From Pleurotus djamor (taxonomy: Eukaryota > Basidiomycota > Agaricomycetes > Agaricales > Pleurotaceae), in the NCBI GenBank assembly GCA_029747585.1, contig JAPEVF010000138.1, positions 159-64,158 on the forward strand: a stretch of DNA of 64,000 nucleotides. The letters are read 5' to 3'. The notes under the pieces were generated by a model. It saw only the letters and a list, made by a program, of their open reading frames with translations, had not been told where the DNA came from and did not search any database. The translations under genes were made by a program, and so were the position numbers. Numbering within the stretch: the stretch's first letter is position 1; each line of letters opens with the position of its first letter. This document shows, piece after piece, positions 38,099-50,065 of this stretch.

Positions 38099-40337
38099 AT
38101 GCCCGCAAAGAACACCCAAATGCCCAAGCCCTCTCCCCAACACCCTCCCGTCGGCACCCTTATCGACGGCGGTGCTCTCGAGCTCGTTGAAGTACTCGGT
38201 GTCGGTGGTTATGGTGTCGTGTATCGCGCCATTGACGCACTGTCGCATTCTCCTCGTCCTCAGTCGTACGCGGTCAAATGTCTCACTCATGACAAATCCT
38301 CATTCCGTCAGCGTCTTGCCCACATTCGCGAGATAGCCCTCCACCAAATCGCCTCTGCCCATCCTAATGTNGTTACTCTCCACCGCGTNGTCGAAGAGGA
38401 AGATTTCACCTANATCGTCATGGACTATGCTACGGACGGAGACTTGTTCTCACAAATTCTNCATAACGCCAGGTATCAAGGCGACGACTACATNATNAAG
38501 CAAGTCTTTCTCCAGCTCTTGGACGCCGTCGAGTACTGNCATACGCTTGGTGTTTATCACCGCGACCTCAAGCCAGAGAACATACTTTGTTTCGATGATG
38601 GGATGCGCATTGCGATTACCGATTTCGGTTTGGCGACAAGCGACNGAATGAGCACGGATTTCCGTACAGGGAGTATTTACCACATGAGTCCTGGTACGTC
38701 TTCGCCTCACCCCACTTCTAGCGTCACACTCATGTTTACCTACAGAATGCCACGACGAGGACTTCGCCCGGCGTTTCTCCGCTGACCCTAATCGCCCCAT
38801 GTACTCACCTATGGCTAATGACATCTGGTCGCTTGCCGTTGTCTTGCTCAACCTCACCACCGGACGTAATCCCTGGAGATCCGCCTCCATATCCGACCCC
38901 ACCTTCCAAGCGTACCTTCGCGACCCTGAGCACTTCATCCCCAGCGTCCTTCCCATTTCCCCCGAGCTTAACTCTGTACTCGTGCGCATGCTTGCCATTG
39001 ACTGGCAAAAACGCCTGTCTATGGACGAGCTCCGGGAGGCTATCGAGGACGTCGACTCTTTCTACTCTGACGGTGTTATCTTCGATGGCAGCATGGCCAA
39101 GTGCCCTTGGGAGGCTGATGTCGACATCGAAGAGGATTCCACCATGAAGGAGTCAAGCAGTGGCGAGGCTTTCTCTCAGTCAGAAGANCCGAAGTCTCGC
39201 TGGAGCGTCGACTCTACGTCTGACATCGTGTTCGCCAGNCGCACCACCGTTGCAAGNGACATGCCCTCTGATGTCTGGCGAAGACGGGAACAATCTTCTG
39301 CCAACGCCACTTGGGCACATGTTCCGACTATGTCGAATATCGCGGATCCTATCAACATGGAGGCATCCACTCAATACGGCCTTCAGACACCTGCCACNAG
39401 CCGCTCTCCTGCTTCTTCCTTTGATTCGAATCATCCCATGCCCTCCCTCCCATCNACACCTAGCGACTTCAACATTACTTTCGAGCGAGCGAAGCTGCGN
39501 AAGCAGTTCCTCACCATCGACACGAATGCGTACCACCAACTCCCCAAGTACTACAANGCTGGNTACTCTACGGGAGACGATTCATCGATGATGCATACCG
39601 CCATTGAGCATCCCCCTTATGATTCGTCGTACTACCTCCCCAGCACTGTTTCGCACGAAATGGACTACGCTGAGTCGCTTCGCTTCGCCCCAACGTCAGC
39701 CACCACGGACGAGCACATGACCTCGCCGTACAATTGGGACCTTATCGAGGCTGCCAACAGCTCCAAACCTTCGGTATACTCCATGCCTCGCAGTTGTTTT
39801 GACTCTCAAAATATGTCATGTGACGACCCTACGACCGTGTCCATTCAGGATTCAGTGTACTGGCCTCCTCTTCGCAGCCAACCTATCCCCATCCCCACTC
39901 CCAGGGAACCACAAAGTCAGCCNCATCATCATNCCACTTTCTCACCTATGACCGACATCACTTCTTTTTCTTCAAGGCCAGATGGCCCCGCTCCCAAACC
40001 CNGTGGAGCTACCGATAACAAAAGGTTCAAGTCGACCAACCTCTTCAATCCCATCAAGCTCTTTCCTCGGCCTACTTCTCCCGCATCTCCGCCACCTTTT
40101 ACAATCCCCTCTTATGTCGGGCATGAACGCCATGCTTCGGATCCAACCCCTCCAATGGCAACGTATGAGACGACGTCTACGTACGATGTTGAGGGTTGGT
40201 GTGCCTTCGCGTCCCCGAGGAAACAAACGCAGTTGCCGTTATCGTCGCGGGAAGGTGACTGTCGCCGCGAGGCCTGGCTACGTCCTCGGCGATGGTTCTC
40301 CCCCGGTAGACTTTTCTCGGGTGCAGGGGCCTCTTGA
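38099..40337 (+). CDS. Ser/Thr protein kinase, Ran1/Sks1-like
   Basis: Cytosolic or nuclear kinase. The start [16 protein letters not shown] precedes [18 protein letters not shown] (Gly loop), YAVKCL (catalytic Lys), [12 protein letters not shown] (catalytic loop), ITDFGLAT (DFG) and [10 protein letters not shown] (APE region, split by an intron of about 53 nt near 38697). C-lobe [19 protein letters not shown] and [16 protein letters not shown]. The YMSPEC-type end of the activation segment is typical of the Ran1/Pat1, Sks1/Vhs1 group that controls meiosis entry or nutrient responses. The C-terminal 280 residues are a Ser/Pro-rich low-complexity tail. About ten Ns, none in a way that breaks the frame. 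Confidence 0.88.
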
Positions 40338-41657
40338 CGCACTCTCTTAATTTTCTTTCCTTATTCATTCTGGCATCACTTCGCGGCATTTTCCCTCCTC
40401 TCTACACAACTCGCATGTTCTTTTCTCACTCACTCACGCAACTCAATCTTGGCATAGAACTACACAATCACCTTCAACCTATGTATATGTACTCGGGAGT
40501 ACTTTTATGTTTTATGCTTTATGTACCCTAGCATCATTGTCTGGAAACGAATGAAACCACGCCTACGGGCTGAAAACAATTGAAACCATTGAACCGTACA
40601 GTGAGGCCTCGAGGAACGAGCATGGCGGTTTGACCTTTAGCGGCTAACTAAATCGAGGAGAAAAGTTCGCAAGCTGCAAGGGTTATCATACCAGCTGACC
40701 ATGGACGTAATTGAGCATCCTCATACATTCAACACCCATCCTTCGCGGAGAACAATTTGATAAACAACTCGGTGCCTAGGCCAAGCATTGCTGCGTCCGA
40801 GAAACTTAGAACCCTACATGTCCTTGGCCGAGTGGATATCGACCGTCAAGCAAAAGGATAGCTTCTGTCGCCACTCCAAGCGGCGAGCCATCTTAGCCAC
40901 CGATCGTCTGCATGAGGTGCGGTTTTTTTTTCAAACTTCTGATAGATTCTTCGAAAGTTGGGTGCACTACGAGATTAATGACGCCTTTACAGGGATACTC
41001 AAGAATTTATGGGCCTCCATCGAAGGTCAGGAGGACACGACCTAGGATGACGGCAAGATGACGCTGATACTACATAGCGGAGTCGGCCGCTTGGAGTCTA
41101 GGTAGGACACCTTCACGAAATGTAAGTACACTAAAATCAAACGGGTGATCGAGGCCGGAGGCCGTGTCCTTGAAGAGAGCTAACGAAACGACGTTCCGAG
41201 AAGTAATCGCGCGACCCGAAGCGCAGCGGCTAAAGCCTGGGCGCTAGGCTAATTTTGGTTTGTTAGCTCCAAGTCGCGTATGTTCGGTCCTATCAGTGGG
41301 TTTTGTTCGGCCCTATGGCTTTGGGTGCATGCCATCTTCCACCGCAGTTCGCCCCCAAAATCATGTCCCAGGCTCGTTCACAACCCTCTCACCGTGATTA
41401 CAGAAATTCCCCTTAATCTCCCCTTAATCTCACGGACCGATGCGTGCATCGGGCTATACGCTTAAAGCAATACAAGTGACGCAGAAGTAAAGAAGATGAA
41501 TTGGAAAATGTATCACTTCTCTAAGACGTTACAGATGCGCAAGCATGGTCGCGTGTGTGATATTCACCTTTGGCTATGCTATAGGGAAATAAACTAGGGG
41601 TAGGGGCAGAGTCCAAATACATTGCTGAAAATCGTCCGCGAAATTCAAGACCTGCGT
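40338..41657. other. Intergenic region
   Basis: No gene supported. A frame at 40788-41045 (+, 85 residues) has ordinary composition but no recognisable family. Confidence 0.4.
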
Positions 41658-42173
41658 CTATACTAAAAGGCCAACGACTGCAGCCACTGCGCCGATCGCT
41701 ATGCCCTCCACGCCTCCTACTCGCGGCGCCGCTGTGGGCTTGGTTGCAAGATTGGATGTTGAAGTTGAAGTTTGGCTCTGGAATATGCTTGATAGCTGGG
41801 ATGCAGCGCTGGTTTGTCCAGCTTCCGACAAGGAGCTGATCAGGCTCGACTGGACGGAAGTGGGAGGCACGACGGCGGATTCGGTGATCTCGGAGATGAT
41901 TGAGGTGAAGGAGGATGTTGCTTGCTCGAGTTGAGAGGACTGCTCTGAAAGAACAGACGATGCGACCGAAGATACGTCAGATACGGCGTCAGATGCTGAG
42001 GACGCAAGGCCGGATGTCACAGACGAAAAGATCGAGGTCGGATCGACTCTGAGAAAGGACGATCAGTGAGAAAGAGTTTCCAAGAAAGCGTGCACGTTGA
42101 AGTCGACTTACGTCTGCGACTGGGCGAAAGCACCGACTGCGAAGGAAGCAATGAGAGCGATTGTGAACTTCAT
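41658..42173 (-). CDS. Serine-rich GPI-type cell-surface protein, paralogue 1
   Basis: 150 residues from exons 42112-42173 and 41658-42048. Signal peptide MKFTIALIASFAVGAFA, then a Ser/Val/Ala-rich body (SSASDAVSDVSSVASSV, SSLISSLSEAGQTSAASQ) and a C-terminal hydrophobic tail GIAIGAVAAVVGLLV preceded by small residues, the form of a GPI-attachment signal. Expected at the wall or plasma membrane, O-glycosylated. One intron placed shortly after the signal peptide, as in the neighbouring paralogue. Upstream TATA-like TTTATATA near 42237 (minus strand TATATAAA). Confidence 0.75.
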
Positions 42174-42986
42174 AGTGGGAATACGAATGTCTTGTAATAC
42201 TCGATTGAGCTGCTCTTACCCCCTTGAAAGTCGACTTTATATACAATGGAGGGGCTCGCTCCACCTCCATGATATCGGCGAAAACACATCGCGTACAGAG
42301 ATTGCACGGTTATGACGTGTGACAAGCCGCACAAACATACGAACAGAAAGCGGCCCCTCTGCAACCAAGGGGTGCAGTGAGCTTCTTCCGCTCCGCAGCT
42401 CTTGGGCTTGAACAGGGTGCCACAGTGTGCTACGTTCCCGCTTTCAGTCATGTATTTCAGCCCATCTTCGCATTGGATTCAAGCTTTTCTTGAGGCCGGT
42501 CGCAGTGCTTCGGTGATGCGTGCTTGGAGCCGTACCTGATCGAAGGGTTGAGCGAGGCTGCAGCGTCATAAGTGACGAAACGGAGTACATCCACATGACA
42601 GACTTGAACACCATGATGCCTGGTGGACAAAGCTCCCGCAAGTGATGGGACTTGTCGCTTGAAGCTTCAGAAAACGATGGCTGACGTGATGGATGTGATG
42701 ACGCTATAATTTCCCAGCAAAATCGAGGTGCTGTAGTCAGACTCAGGCAGGTATGATAGGATATTCCAAGGAATCCATGAGGGAAGCAGCGATGATCATC
42801 AGGCACAAGCCATGCTGAATAACCTACTGACTACTGTGTGGACGCCACGTGGGTCCAAGAACTACGATGATCGTCGACTCAGGGTTTGTAAACGAGGTGG
42901 AAATATATGTGCAGAAAGACAATAAGGTAAAAGTGTCGAGTCCAAATGATAGTAGTCCGTGATTCGACGTCCAATCCAATAGATAC
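42174..42986. other. Intergenic region between the two surface-protein genes
   Basis: No gene supported; frames at 42170-42451 and 42444-42806 (-) overlap the promoter and resemble nothing known. Confidence 0.45.
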
Positions 42987-43521
42987 CTAGAGCATCATGC
43001 CAAGAACAACGCCGACTGCACCAACAATGACTCCATTTCCTTGCAGAAGGTCTGCGACTGCAGCATTATTCTGGTTCCCGGATCCATTCGTCGTGGTCGG
43101 AAGAGGGGTAGAGCTGCTTGATGGTAGGCTTATGGTAGGCGAGGAGACTGGAGTGGTTATAGTGACGAAAGTACTGGAATCGGTGGGTGACGAAGTAACG
43201 CTTGTCAAATCGGTAGACAAACTCTCGGGTATGGAAGTCTGGATAGTGACGATGCTGGAAGGGTCAGGTACGACAGTAACAACGGATGATGGGATGATGG
43301 TAGGGTCAACGGTCACACTGCAGCAGGAGGTGAATTTCAGGGAGGCTCAGAATGATAGGTAAGGATTTTACTCACGAAGTGTCAATAGGACCCGGCAGAG
43401 TAGGAGATACCGATGGACCATCGGACGTCGTCTCAACTGGCTGAGTGAACGAAGAGGCTCCTTGAGCCGCAGCGTAACCTGCAAGGAAGGAAAGCGTGGA
43501 GAAGACGGTGGCGAACTTCAT
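42987..43521 (-). CDS. Ser/Thr-rich GPI-type cell-surface protein, paralogue 2
   Basis: 158 residues from exons 43376-43521 and 42987-43317. Signal peptide MKFATVFSTLSFLAGYAAA, a Ser/Thr/Pro-rich body (SVVTVVPDPSSIVTIQTS, TPVSSPTISLPSSSS), then NGSGNQNNAAVADLLQG and the hydrophobic tail GVIVGAVGVVLGMML, with Gly/Ser/Asn before it as a likely GPI site. Same orientation, MKF start, VDPT segment at the exon junction and intron placement as the gene downstream, so the pair arose by tandem duplication. Confidence 0.75.
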
Positions 43522-44467
43522 GATTATCTTCGAGAGAACAAATCAATACTGGCGAAAAATTGTTTCGCGTACAGAGCTTACGGGTGTGAAATCGGGGGTG
43601 ATGGGACTTTGAAGGGGGGAAAGCCTGGGATGTTGAAAACCCCCCTCGTTCGTTGCTCTTTATATATACCCTCGTGAATCCCGCTGACTGTCAGTCGAAG
43701 CGAATGGCAGAAGCCCTAGAAGGACTGCCTTTCAGGCGGCTAATGTTGCCCGAAACCGCATGCCATGGCTTGGCACCACCCATGGATAGCCCTTGGCTCC
43801 ATGCACAGTCGCCTTCCACGAATTGCATGTTTTCGGGGTGCTTTTGCGAAATAAGCTCCCGCGCTTCTAGTCGCGCATTGCTATGTCCATTGGAGCCTCG
43901 GTTGCCTTCATCGGACAAGCGACACCGCGTTTTCGTTCAACCCTTGGAGCTCGGTTCGGAGATAGCTCTCTGAATACATTGGCGACATTGAAACTGAGGT
44001 GGTTCGGAAAAGATGGAGCGCGTAGGAGGTAAGCTGGTAGCAACGAGGACTCCACTTGGACACAGGCGAGGATGTTGCATTGCTACAAACATGGATCATC
44101 GATTGGCGTTGCGACTGCGGATAAGATGATCATGAAAGCGATGGCACGGACGCGAAAAAAAAAACTTGCGTCCGGCGTTGACAGAAAGGCTGTGAGCCCG
44201 AGAATAGGTCCTACAAATAGGAGCTAACCAGCCCCTGAGTCCACCTAAAAATAGATCCAGTCATCGAGGCTCGATTCTTTGTAAATTTGTCGACTCTGAG
44301 TGGCCCACGTGTCAGTGATGGCAAAGACAGACGACTGTCTGACGAGAAACGGACAAGTCGTCCAAGTCGCAGAAATCGAGGGTGTCGGTGTTTGGCTTAG
44401 TCCTTCCTACCAAACAGCAGCCCAAGTCGACACTTTCCAATTTGGGCATATGCGCCTTTTTCCCGAA
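43522..44467. other. Intergenic promoter region
   Basis: TATA-like TATATATA near 43660 suits paralogue 2 (minus strand). A poly-A with flanking GGACGC/GCGTCC arms lies near 44147-44173. No gene seen. Confidence 0.4.
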
Positions 44468-46721
44468 ATGCACCGTTTTGCTCGCCGAGTCCGTCTTCGT
44501 GTTCCCTCTTCCTCGCCGCGGAGCACAGCGTCGACGAGGCAAATCAGTCTCTCGGTATCGTCCGCAACGTCCCGCGCGAAATCGTCGTTACTACCATGCA
44601 ACCCAGCACATAGGGCACTAGGCGGCTCGTGGGCCATTGACCAGTACTATTCCTCTTCGACGCGTCGCGCGTTTTCTTCGTCATCATCATCAACACCGTC
44701 CTCCGACTCAACCGAACGACTTATATCTCTCATCTCCTCCATACAACCTGAAATCTCCGGAACCCAACTGGCCACGACAATTGTGCAATTGCTGGAAACT
44801 ACAAAAGACCCGAATGTTCTCGCTCAATTTGAAGCCCTTGTCACACTATACGCTCTCGGAATTGACAAGAAAAAACTACTAAATCATGTCCAACAATGTA
44901 CTCAAATGTCGGACTTGGAGTTGGAGGATTTGGCAAGGGCACGGGTAGAGAAGGATGTGGACAGTATCGTTGAGGAAATGGACTCCATTGGTTCTGAGGC
45001 AGCAGCGGAGCCGTTGTCCCTCAACGCCGAAGACTTCTCGCTTGAAGAGCTTTTGGGTGAGGCGGAGGAAGCTGTTGCTTCCGCTGACGACACCTCGGAA
45101 GACGTTCTGGCGCGCGCGATTGTCTCCGTAGTACGCGCCAACGTGAAGGCCGGTTCATCTGGTTATGGCAGTCAAGGCGAAAAAGTCGAGGCCGAGCGAG
45201 AGCGAACACGAGAACTCGTCGACCTCTTCACAAAAGCCGCGAAAAACGCCGAACTCGCAGGTGAAGGTGTCGTCACCGAACCACTATTCGGCGCAGTCGT
45301 CGTTGAAGGGGAGTCGGCCGATGACGCTTCATCATTGGGTCACTTCGTCGACTACGCTGAACGAGAGGTTGTCGATGAAGGAAAGAACGAAAAGCTTGGT
45401 TCGCAGCTTGATCAACTCCTGCAAGCCTCGACGTCTTCCTCCTCCGTCGAATTTGATTTCGGTGACCCCACTGCCGTGGAATCAGTGGACCCTAGCAAGG
45501 AACTCGACGAGGAGGCTCTTCAGCGTAGGGAAGGCAAACAACGACTGGCAGACATTGTCAAAGAATTCACCAATGAGGATGGTCTGCTCGATAGCGAAGT
45601 CGCCGATGCCTTGCGCGCGTTTGGTTTCAGCCCATCTAACGCGCCGCCCCCACGAGCGACCCAGCCACTCGCAAAAAAAGGACAAACCACCCCTCAGTTC
45701 TCATTTGCCCAAGCAATGGCTGAAACCACTCGTACGCCTCACTCCTTGTATTTCTTACCAGCCAACTTAACCTTCTTCCTAGGCAATTCAAGTGAGGCGG
45801 ATAACCTCGATACTGGTGCACGTATGTCTATTGCTTTGAGATACTTTTACTATGCTTATCGTTTCCCTAGTCGCCTCCGGCGCAAAAAAGGACTCGGAAC
45901 CTTTCGAAACCTTCCCCAACCTAATGACCCCCGACCCACTCATGGATTCACGCGATGTTCGTGAATTCCCCCCTGACCATGAATCGCCGTATCACAATCG
46001 CGTCGTTGTTCGCAGCCATGCCTCCATTTTCCATGAACAAATGGCATCCGACGGAATTGACCTGACGTCCGACGCGGTTATCGACTCCTGGAAGCCCGAA
46101 GAGACTGACGAAGTCGAAGAAGAGCAGCAATCATCTGTCAGCACGAACGTACCGCTGGGCAGCAAAGCCCTTAACGAGCTCTATCGCTTCCCCATCTTTT
46201 CGAGACGAGTGACGCAGCAGACTGGTAAAGGAAAGATTCACAGAATCTATTCTTTGGTTATTGTTGGGAATGGCGATGGTCTCGTCGGATATGGTGAAGG
46301 GAAAGATGAAGATTCGAGCCGAGCGGAAGCAAAGGCTTTCTCCGAAGCTGTTCGATCTATGGACTGGGTCGAGCGTTTCGAAAAGCGGACGGTTTGGACT
46401 GAGATGGAGACCAAGCTCGGTGCTACTCGTCTAATCCTTCGTCCGCGACCGGTTGGATTCGGGTTGCGGTGTAATCCTTACCTGCATCAAGTTCTGAAAG
46501 CTGCTGGAATCAAGGATATCAGTGCAAAAGTCTGGGGGAGCAGGAATCCGCTGAATGTCATCAAAGCAGCGTTCAGGATGCTCCAGGCGGGTAATGCACC
46601 GCTGGCGATGGGTGATGGTGTCGGTGGGAAGGGAAGGAAGCTGAACAAGGGTAGTGGGATGAGAGGGAAGGGTGAAGTCGAGCGGGAGAGGGGAAGACGA
46701 CTTGTCAACCTCCGCAAATAG
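44468..46721 (+). CDS. Mitochondrial small-subunit ribosomal protein uS5m, long N-terminal extension
   Basis: Component of the mitoribosome small subunit. The ATG at 44468 gives an Arg/Ser-rich presequence (MHRFARRVRLRVPSSSPRST). It is followed by an unusually long, acidic, mostly helical region of about 400 residues (SLEELLGEAEEAVASADD, FDFGDPTAVESVDPSKELDEE). The conserved uS5 part is at the C-terminus: RVTQQTGKGKIHRIYSLVIV, GDGLVGYGEGKDEDSSRAEA, then LRPRPVGFGLRCNPYLHQVL, SAKVWGSRNPLNVIKAAF and a basic Gly/Lys tail. Two short introns near 45735-45892. About 700 residues in total, against roughly 480 for the Neurospora protein. Confidence 0.88.
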
Positions 46722-47474
46722 GTTACATTTTGTTGCTTTTTCGAGATCTACGCTACGAGCATTTACAGATTGCTTCCTTACTCAGCTCCCCAATTATTGT
46801 AATCCCCCTGGAACCTTGAGAAGGGCTGGTAGACGGTGACTGAAGGCTTGGTGGTAGAGGTAAGATAAAGCCTGGGGACTCTTGTTTGGCTGCGCGGAAC
46901 ATGATAAACAATGATCCATGATTGAGTTCGATTCTGAAACTCTGTCCCCATCCACATCATGCATTGCCTGCATCCCTGTTTCGTTCATGTTCACCTGTGA
47001 CTCCGCAATTTTCTACTTTATCTTTATCGACGCATCCTCTAGTTTGGCCCTTGAAGCTTTGGCGCATCGTCCCCGCTGTTTTTCATCCCGACAATCTTCC
47101 ATCAACTCAACGCGAATTGTAGTAGGCTCAGCAGTTATTCTAGTTCTCGGAAACGGCGAAGTGGGCCCTCAAAGCCTCATCGGCGGCTTGCCTTGCGAAC
47201 GAACTATACAATTGTGAAATATCCTGGTCTTTTCGCGTTTCTGGTTCGACACTTGAACTGGAGGTGCCTAGCTTACCCTCGGAGCATCTCAGTCTGACGC
47301 TATCTCTTTCTCGGTCTATAACGCTGCGATAGCGAGAGGAAAACAAGATCGTCTATAAATACCGGAAAGCGAACCGCTACAAGATCAACTACTAGTACAA
47401 TGTCCTTGTTACAATTTACAACGAGAGGGAAGAACGCCTTAAAACCAAATTCTTATCCAAACCCAGTATACCGC
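46722..47474. other. Intergenic region
   Basis: 3' flanks of uS5m and the DUF6699 gene. No gene supported. Confidence 0.4.
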
Positions 47475-48104
47475 CTATTTGAACATGGCTACCAATATAT
47501 CCGATCCCGTCGTGCCCAGTGACAACCCGACGAAAGTGGTTTTGTGGTTCAGATACTCGAAGCGCCGTAGGGCACGTGGCTCACGCCAGGCACTATTCTC
47601 ACCACTGAGCCCCAGCCCACCGCCGCGAGCGACGCACTCTGCAGCGGGCAGGTTTAATCCATGGTGCAGGCACGATATGACATCGCCGACAGTGACTACT
47701 GCGCGACCTCCGATTGCCACAGTCGCGTGCACCGTGATCGGCCATGGTGTTGATGGGATAATTAGCGTCAACGACGGTAACGAAGGCATGGTCGCAGGCT
47801 CGTGGGCGTAGCGACCAAGAGCACTGAGGTGCGTCTCGAGTGATTTTTTCATGTCAAAGCTGACATTCAGTGCGCCAGAAGCCATCAATGTCGGGTGAAT
47901 CATGATGCTGCCCGTGATGCCCATCTCCAGCTGAACGGGGAGCGGTATGCAAGCGTACGGTGACTTCCGATGCACAAGCGGCGGGGGTCGTGTCTCGATG
48001 CTGGTCGATGGACCGATGCACGAAGTCCCCGACAGCGACGGACGCAAAGCGCCATGGTTAGCGTAGTCGACCGCCGTCACCGAGGTTGGCCTCCCAATAT
48101 ACAT
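47475..48104 (-). CDS. DUF6699 domain protein, copy A
   Basis: 209 residues in one frame from the ATG at 48104; a further 5' exon cannot be excluded. The DUF6699 core is seen as PPLVHRKSPYACIPLPVQLEM (short disordered lead), then LPSLTLIIPSTPWPITVHAT, VVTVGDVISCLHHGLNLP and FEYLNHKTTFVGLSLG, ending DILVAMFK. The SLTLIIP..PWPITV block followed by VTVGDV is the hallmark of this basidiomycete family of unknown function. No signal peptide. Copy B lies about 1.3 kb upstream in the same orientation. Confidence 0.72.
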   Translation of the reverse strand: MYIGRPTSVTAVDYANHGALRPSLSGTSCIGPSTSIETRPPPLVHRKSPYACIPLPVQLEMGITGSIMIHPTLMASGALNVSFDMKKSLETHLSALGRYAHEPATMPSLPSLTLIIPSTPWPITVHATVAIGGRAVVTVGDVISCLHHGLNLPAAECVARGGGLGLSGENSAWREPRALRRFEYLNHKTTFVGLSLGTTGSDILVAMFK

Positions 48105-49441
48105 GGTGTTGAATATGGGGATGTTGATGCGCAGTTAGCTCGGTCAAAGCTTGGGGGAGAACCTCCGCTCAATGTCTTTGGTGATCATGAGGTCAGTCGT
48201 GCAGCTTGGCTTCTCAACTTCAGCAGCCTTACCCTTGTCTCAGTGCTGGTGTTCGGCTTTGTTCCTACACCTCTTTGCGGACGCTTGCTCTGAGTGACGG
48301 TGGACGCGAGTCCAACTTGATGGGAAGAAGGAAAGAAACACTTGGGTCGATTGGAACTCAGGTAGGCCTTTATATATCTTGGAGGATGGGTGTAAACTTG
48401 CTACCCACGTAAAATCTTCCCACACCCAGCGCTCGACGGTGCCGACACTTGACCTCAATTGCGTACCTAGATAGCTACGCTCTGTACGTCCCGCGACCTC
48501 CTCAGCCAAGCAGTTTCATGATCAATACGGTCATGATGATGATAATCAAAGACGATCCCTCCTTTGCATTGACTGATTGTTCGCTCTGTTTTATTCTTTT
48601 TTGACAAATGCACAGCCTCAACATTTTTTGTTCTTCACTCGTATGTGTACCTGTTTCCTCCTGTTTGTCATTCTCCTCTGACCTTTTCAAAGATCAATGC
48701 CTGCCATTAACCGTCGCTGTTGAGACTTAGAGCTCTCTTCATGTACCATATCACCCCCGCTTCACCCATCTATTTATAGCCGTTTACATCCAACCCCTCC
48801 ATCCGAGTACACATCAGAACGCAAATCTCTATAGATGTGCTATTCTTATTGGTCCCTAATTGACCTGGTAAATACAGATGGAGCTCGACTCTTGTCTTGT
48901 GGCCTACTGGGAAGACAGCCTTCAATTCAACTATGACACCAAATAATCAGCGAATAATCAGCAACGTTGCTAGCGGTCACTTAGCCTAGTATCTCACACC
49001 GCCCTCTTTCGTCTTGCATGTGAAGCCTTTCGCCGCGAAAACATAAAGCTGTGGGCAAACGTCACGCCGGCGGCTTATGTCACCTGATCAACGGTTAAAC
49101 CATAGGCTCTAGGGCGCTGAGACTACGATAGTATACACCCTGGTACTTGAATGCCCTTCTCGCAATACCGCGGCCCTTTCTCAACCGTTGATAACAGAGC
49201 GAGCATGATTATCGTTGCTACAGGCTCGCTCCCGTTTCAGTCTCGGTACTTTTAAAACTTACTTCTCGGTACGAAATCTCAAGTGGCGTGTGAAGCGTCC
49301 GATCACTCTTTGTTTCCATCATCTCCGCAACAACTTCGCCCCCGAATCAATGATACCTAGCTCTCAAGATGATTCAGATTGCGCCCGTACGGTATTACTC
49401 CTTATGTGCTACTGTGACTACTGTCACAAGGTACGGTTATA
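48105..49441. other. Intergenic region between the DUF6699 genes
   Basis: Promoter of copy A and about 1 kb of unassigned sequence; TATA-like TATATATC at 48370. No gene seen. Confidence 0.4.
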
Positions 49442-50065
49442 TCATGCAAAGTGAGCTATCAGGATATCCGATCCCACCTGACTGGGAGACAGTCCTATGA
49501 ATGTGGTACGCCCGTTCAAATAATCTACCCGTCGTCCTCGCCGTCGATGAGCCCCTTGTGTATTCTGCAGCTCCTCCCCAAACAGGCCCGTTTCGGATGC
49601 AGGCAGTTGAAGCCATTGGTGAAGCGTGTTTAGGACATCGCCTACCGTCACAACGGGAAACCCTCCATGTGTGACAGATGCATGAACGGTCACCGTCCAT
49701 GGTATGTCCTGGATGATGAGCGTTAATGAAGGTAATTGAGGCTGTGTTGCTGGCTCGTGGGCTGCACTGGTAGGCTGGGAACGACTTCGAAAGGATGTCT
49801 CCGGCCTGCCGGAGGCGGATAATGCAGCGTTGATCGTAAGCAGTCCTTGTTGATCTGTTGGACGAAGCTGTGTTGGAATTGGTACGCATGCGTACAATGG
49901 TGCATGATGTGGAGGGGGAGTACATTGTGTGCTTTCACGCCTCTCTGCCGGTGGCGGGCTCTGTGAAGTGATAGCTTCTTGTCGAGTTGGTCGCTGAGGC
50001 GCGAGCCATCGATTGAACTCCATGCCCATTCTAATGACAGGTCTTCTGGTTGTGTCGACGGTCAA
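49442..50065 (-). CDS. DUF6699 domain protein, copy B
   Basis: 207 residues from the ATG at 50065 (another in-frame ATG follows at residue 13, giving MGMEFNRWL). Matches copy A along its length: PLYACVPIPTQLRP, LPSLTLIIQDIPWTVTVHAS, FPVVTVGDVLNTLHQWLQLP, VDYLNGRTTFIGLSPS, DILIAHFA. Roughly one third to half of residues are shared, so the duplication is old. Function unknown. Confidence 0.72.
   Translation of the reverse strand: MTVDTTRRPVIRMGMEFNRWLAPQRPTRQEAITSQSPPPAERRESTQCTPPPHHAPLYACVPIPTQLRPTDQQGLLTINAALSASGRPETSFRSRSQPTSAAHEPATQPQLPSLTLIIQDIPWTVTVHASVTHGGFPVVTVGDVLNTLHQWLQLPASETGLFGEELQNTQGAHRRRGRRVDYLNGRTTFIGLSPSQVGSDILIAHFA

Noticed and set aside
44147..44173. GGACGC poly-A GCGTCC hairpin as a terminator or small RNA
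   Set aside because: Six to seven base arms around an A-run arise easily by chance and no neighbouring gene ends there.
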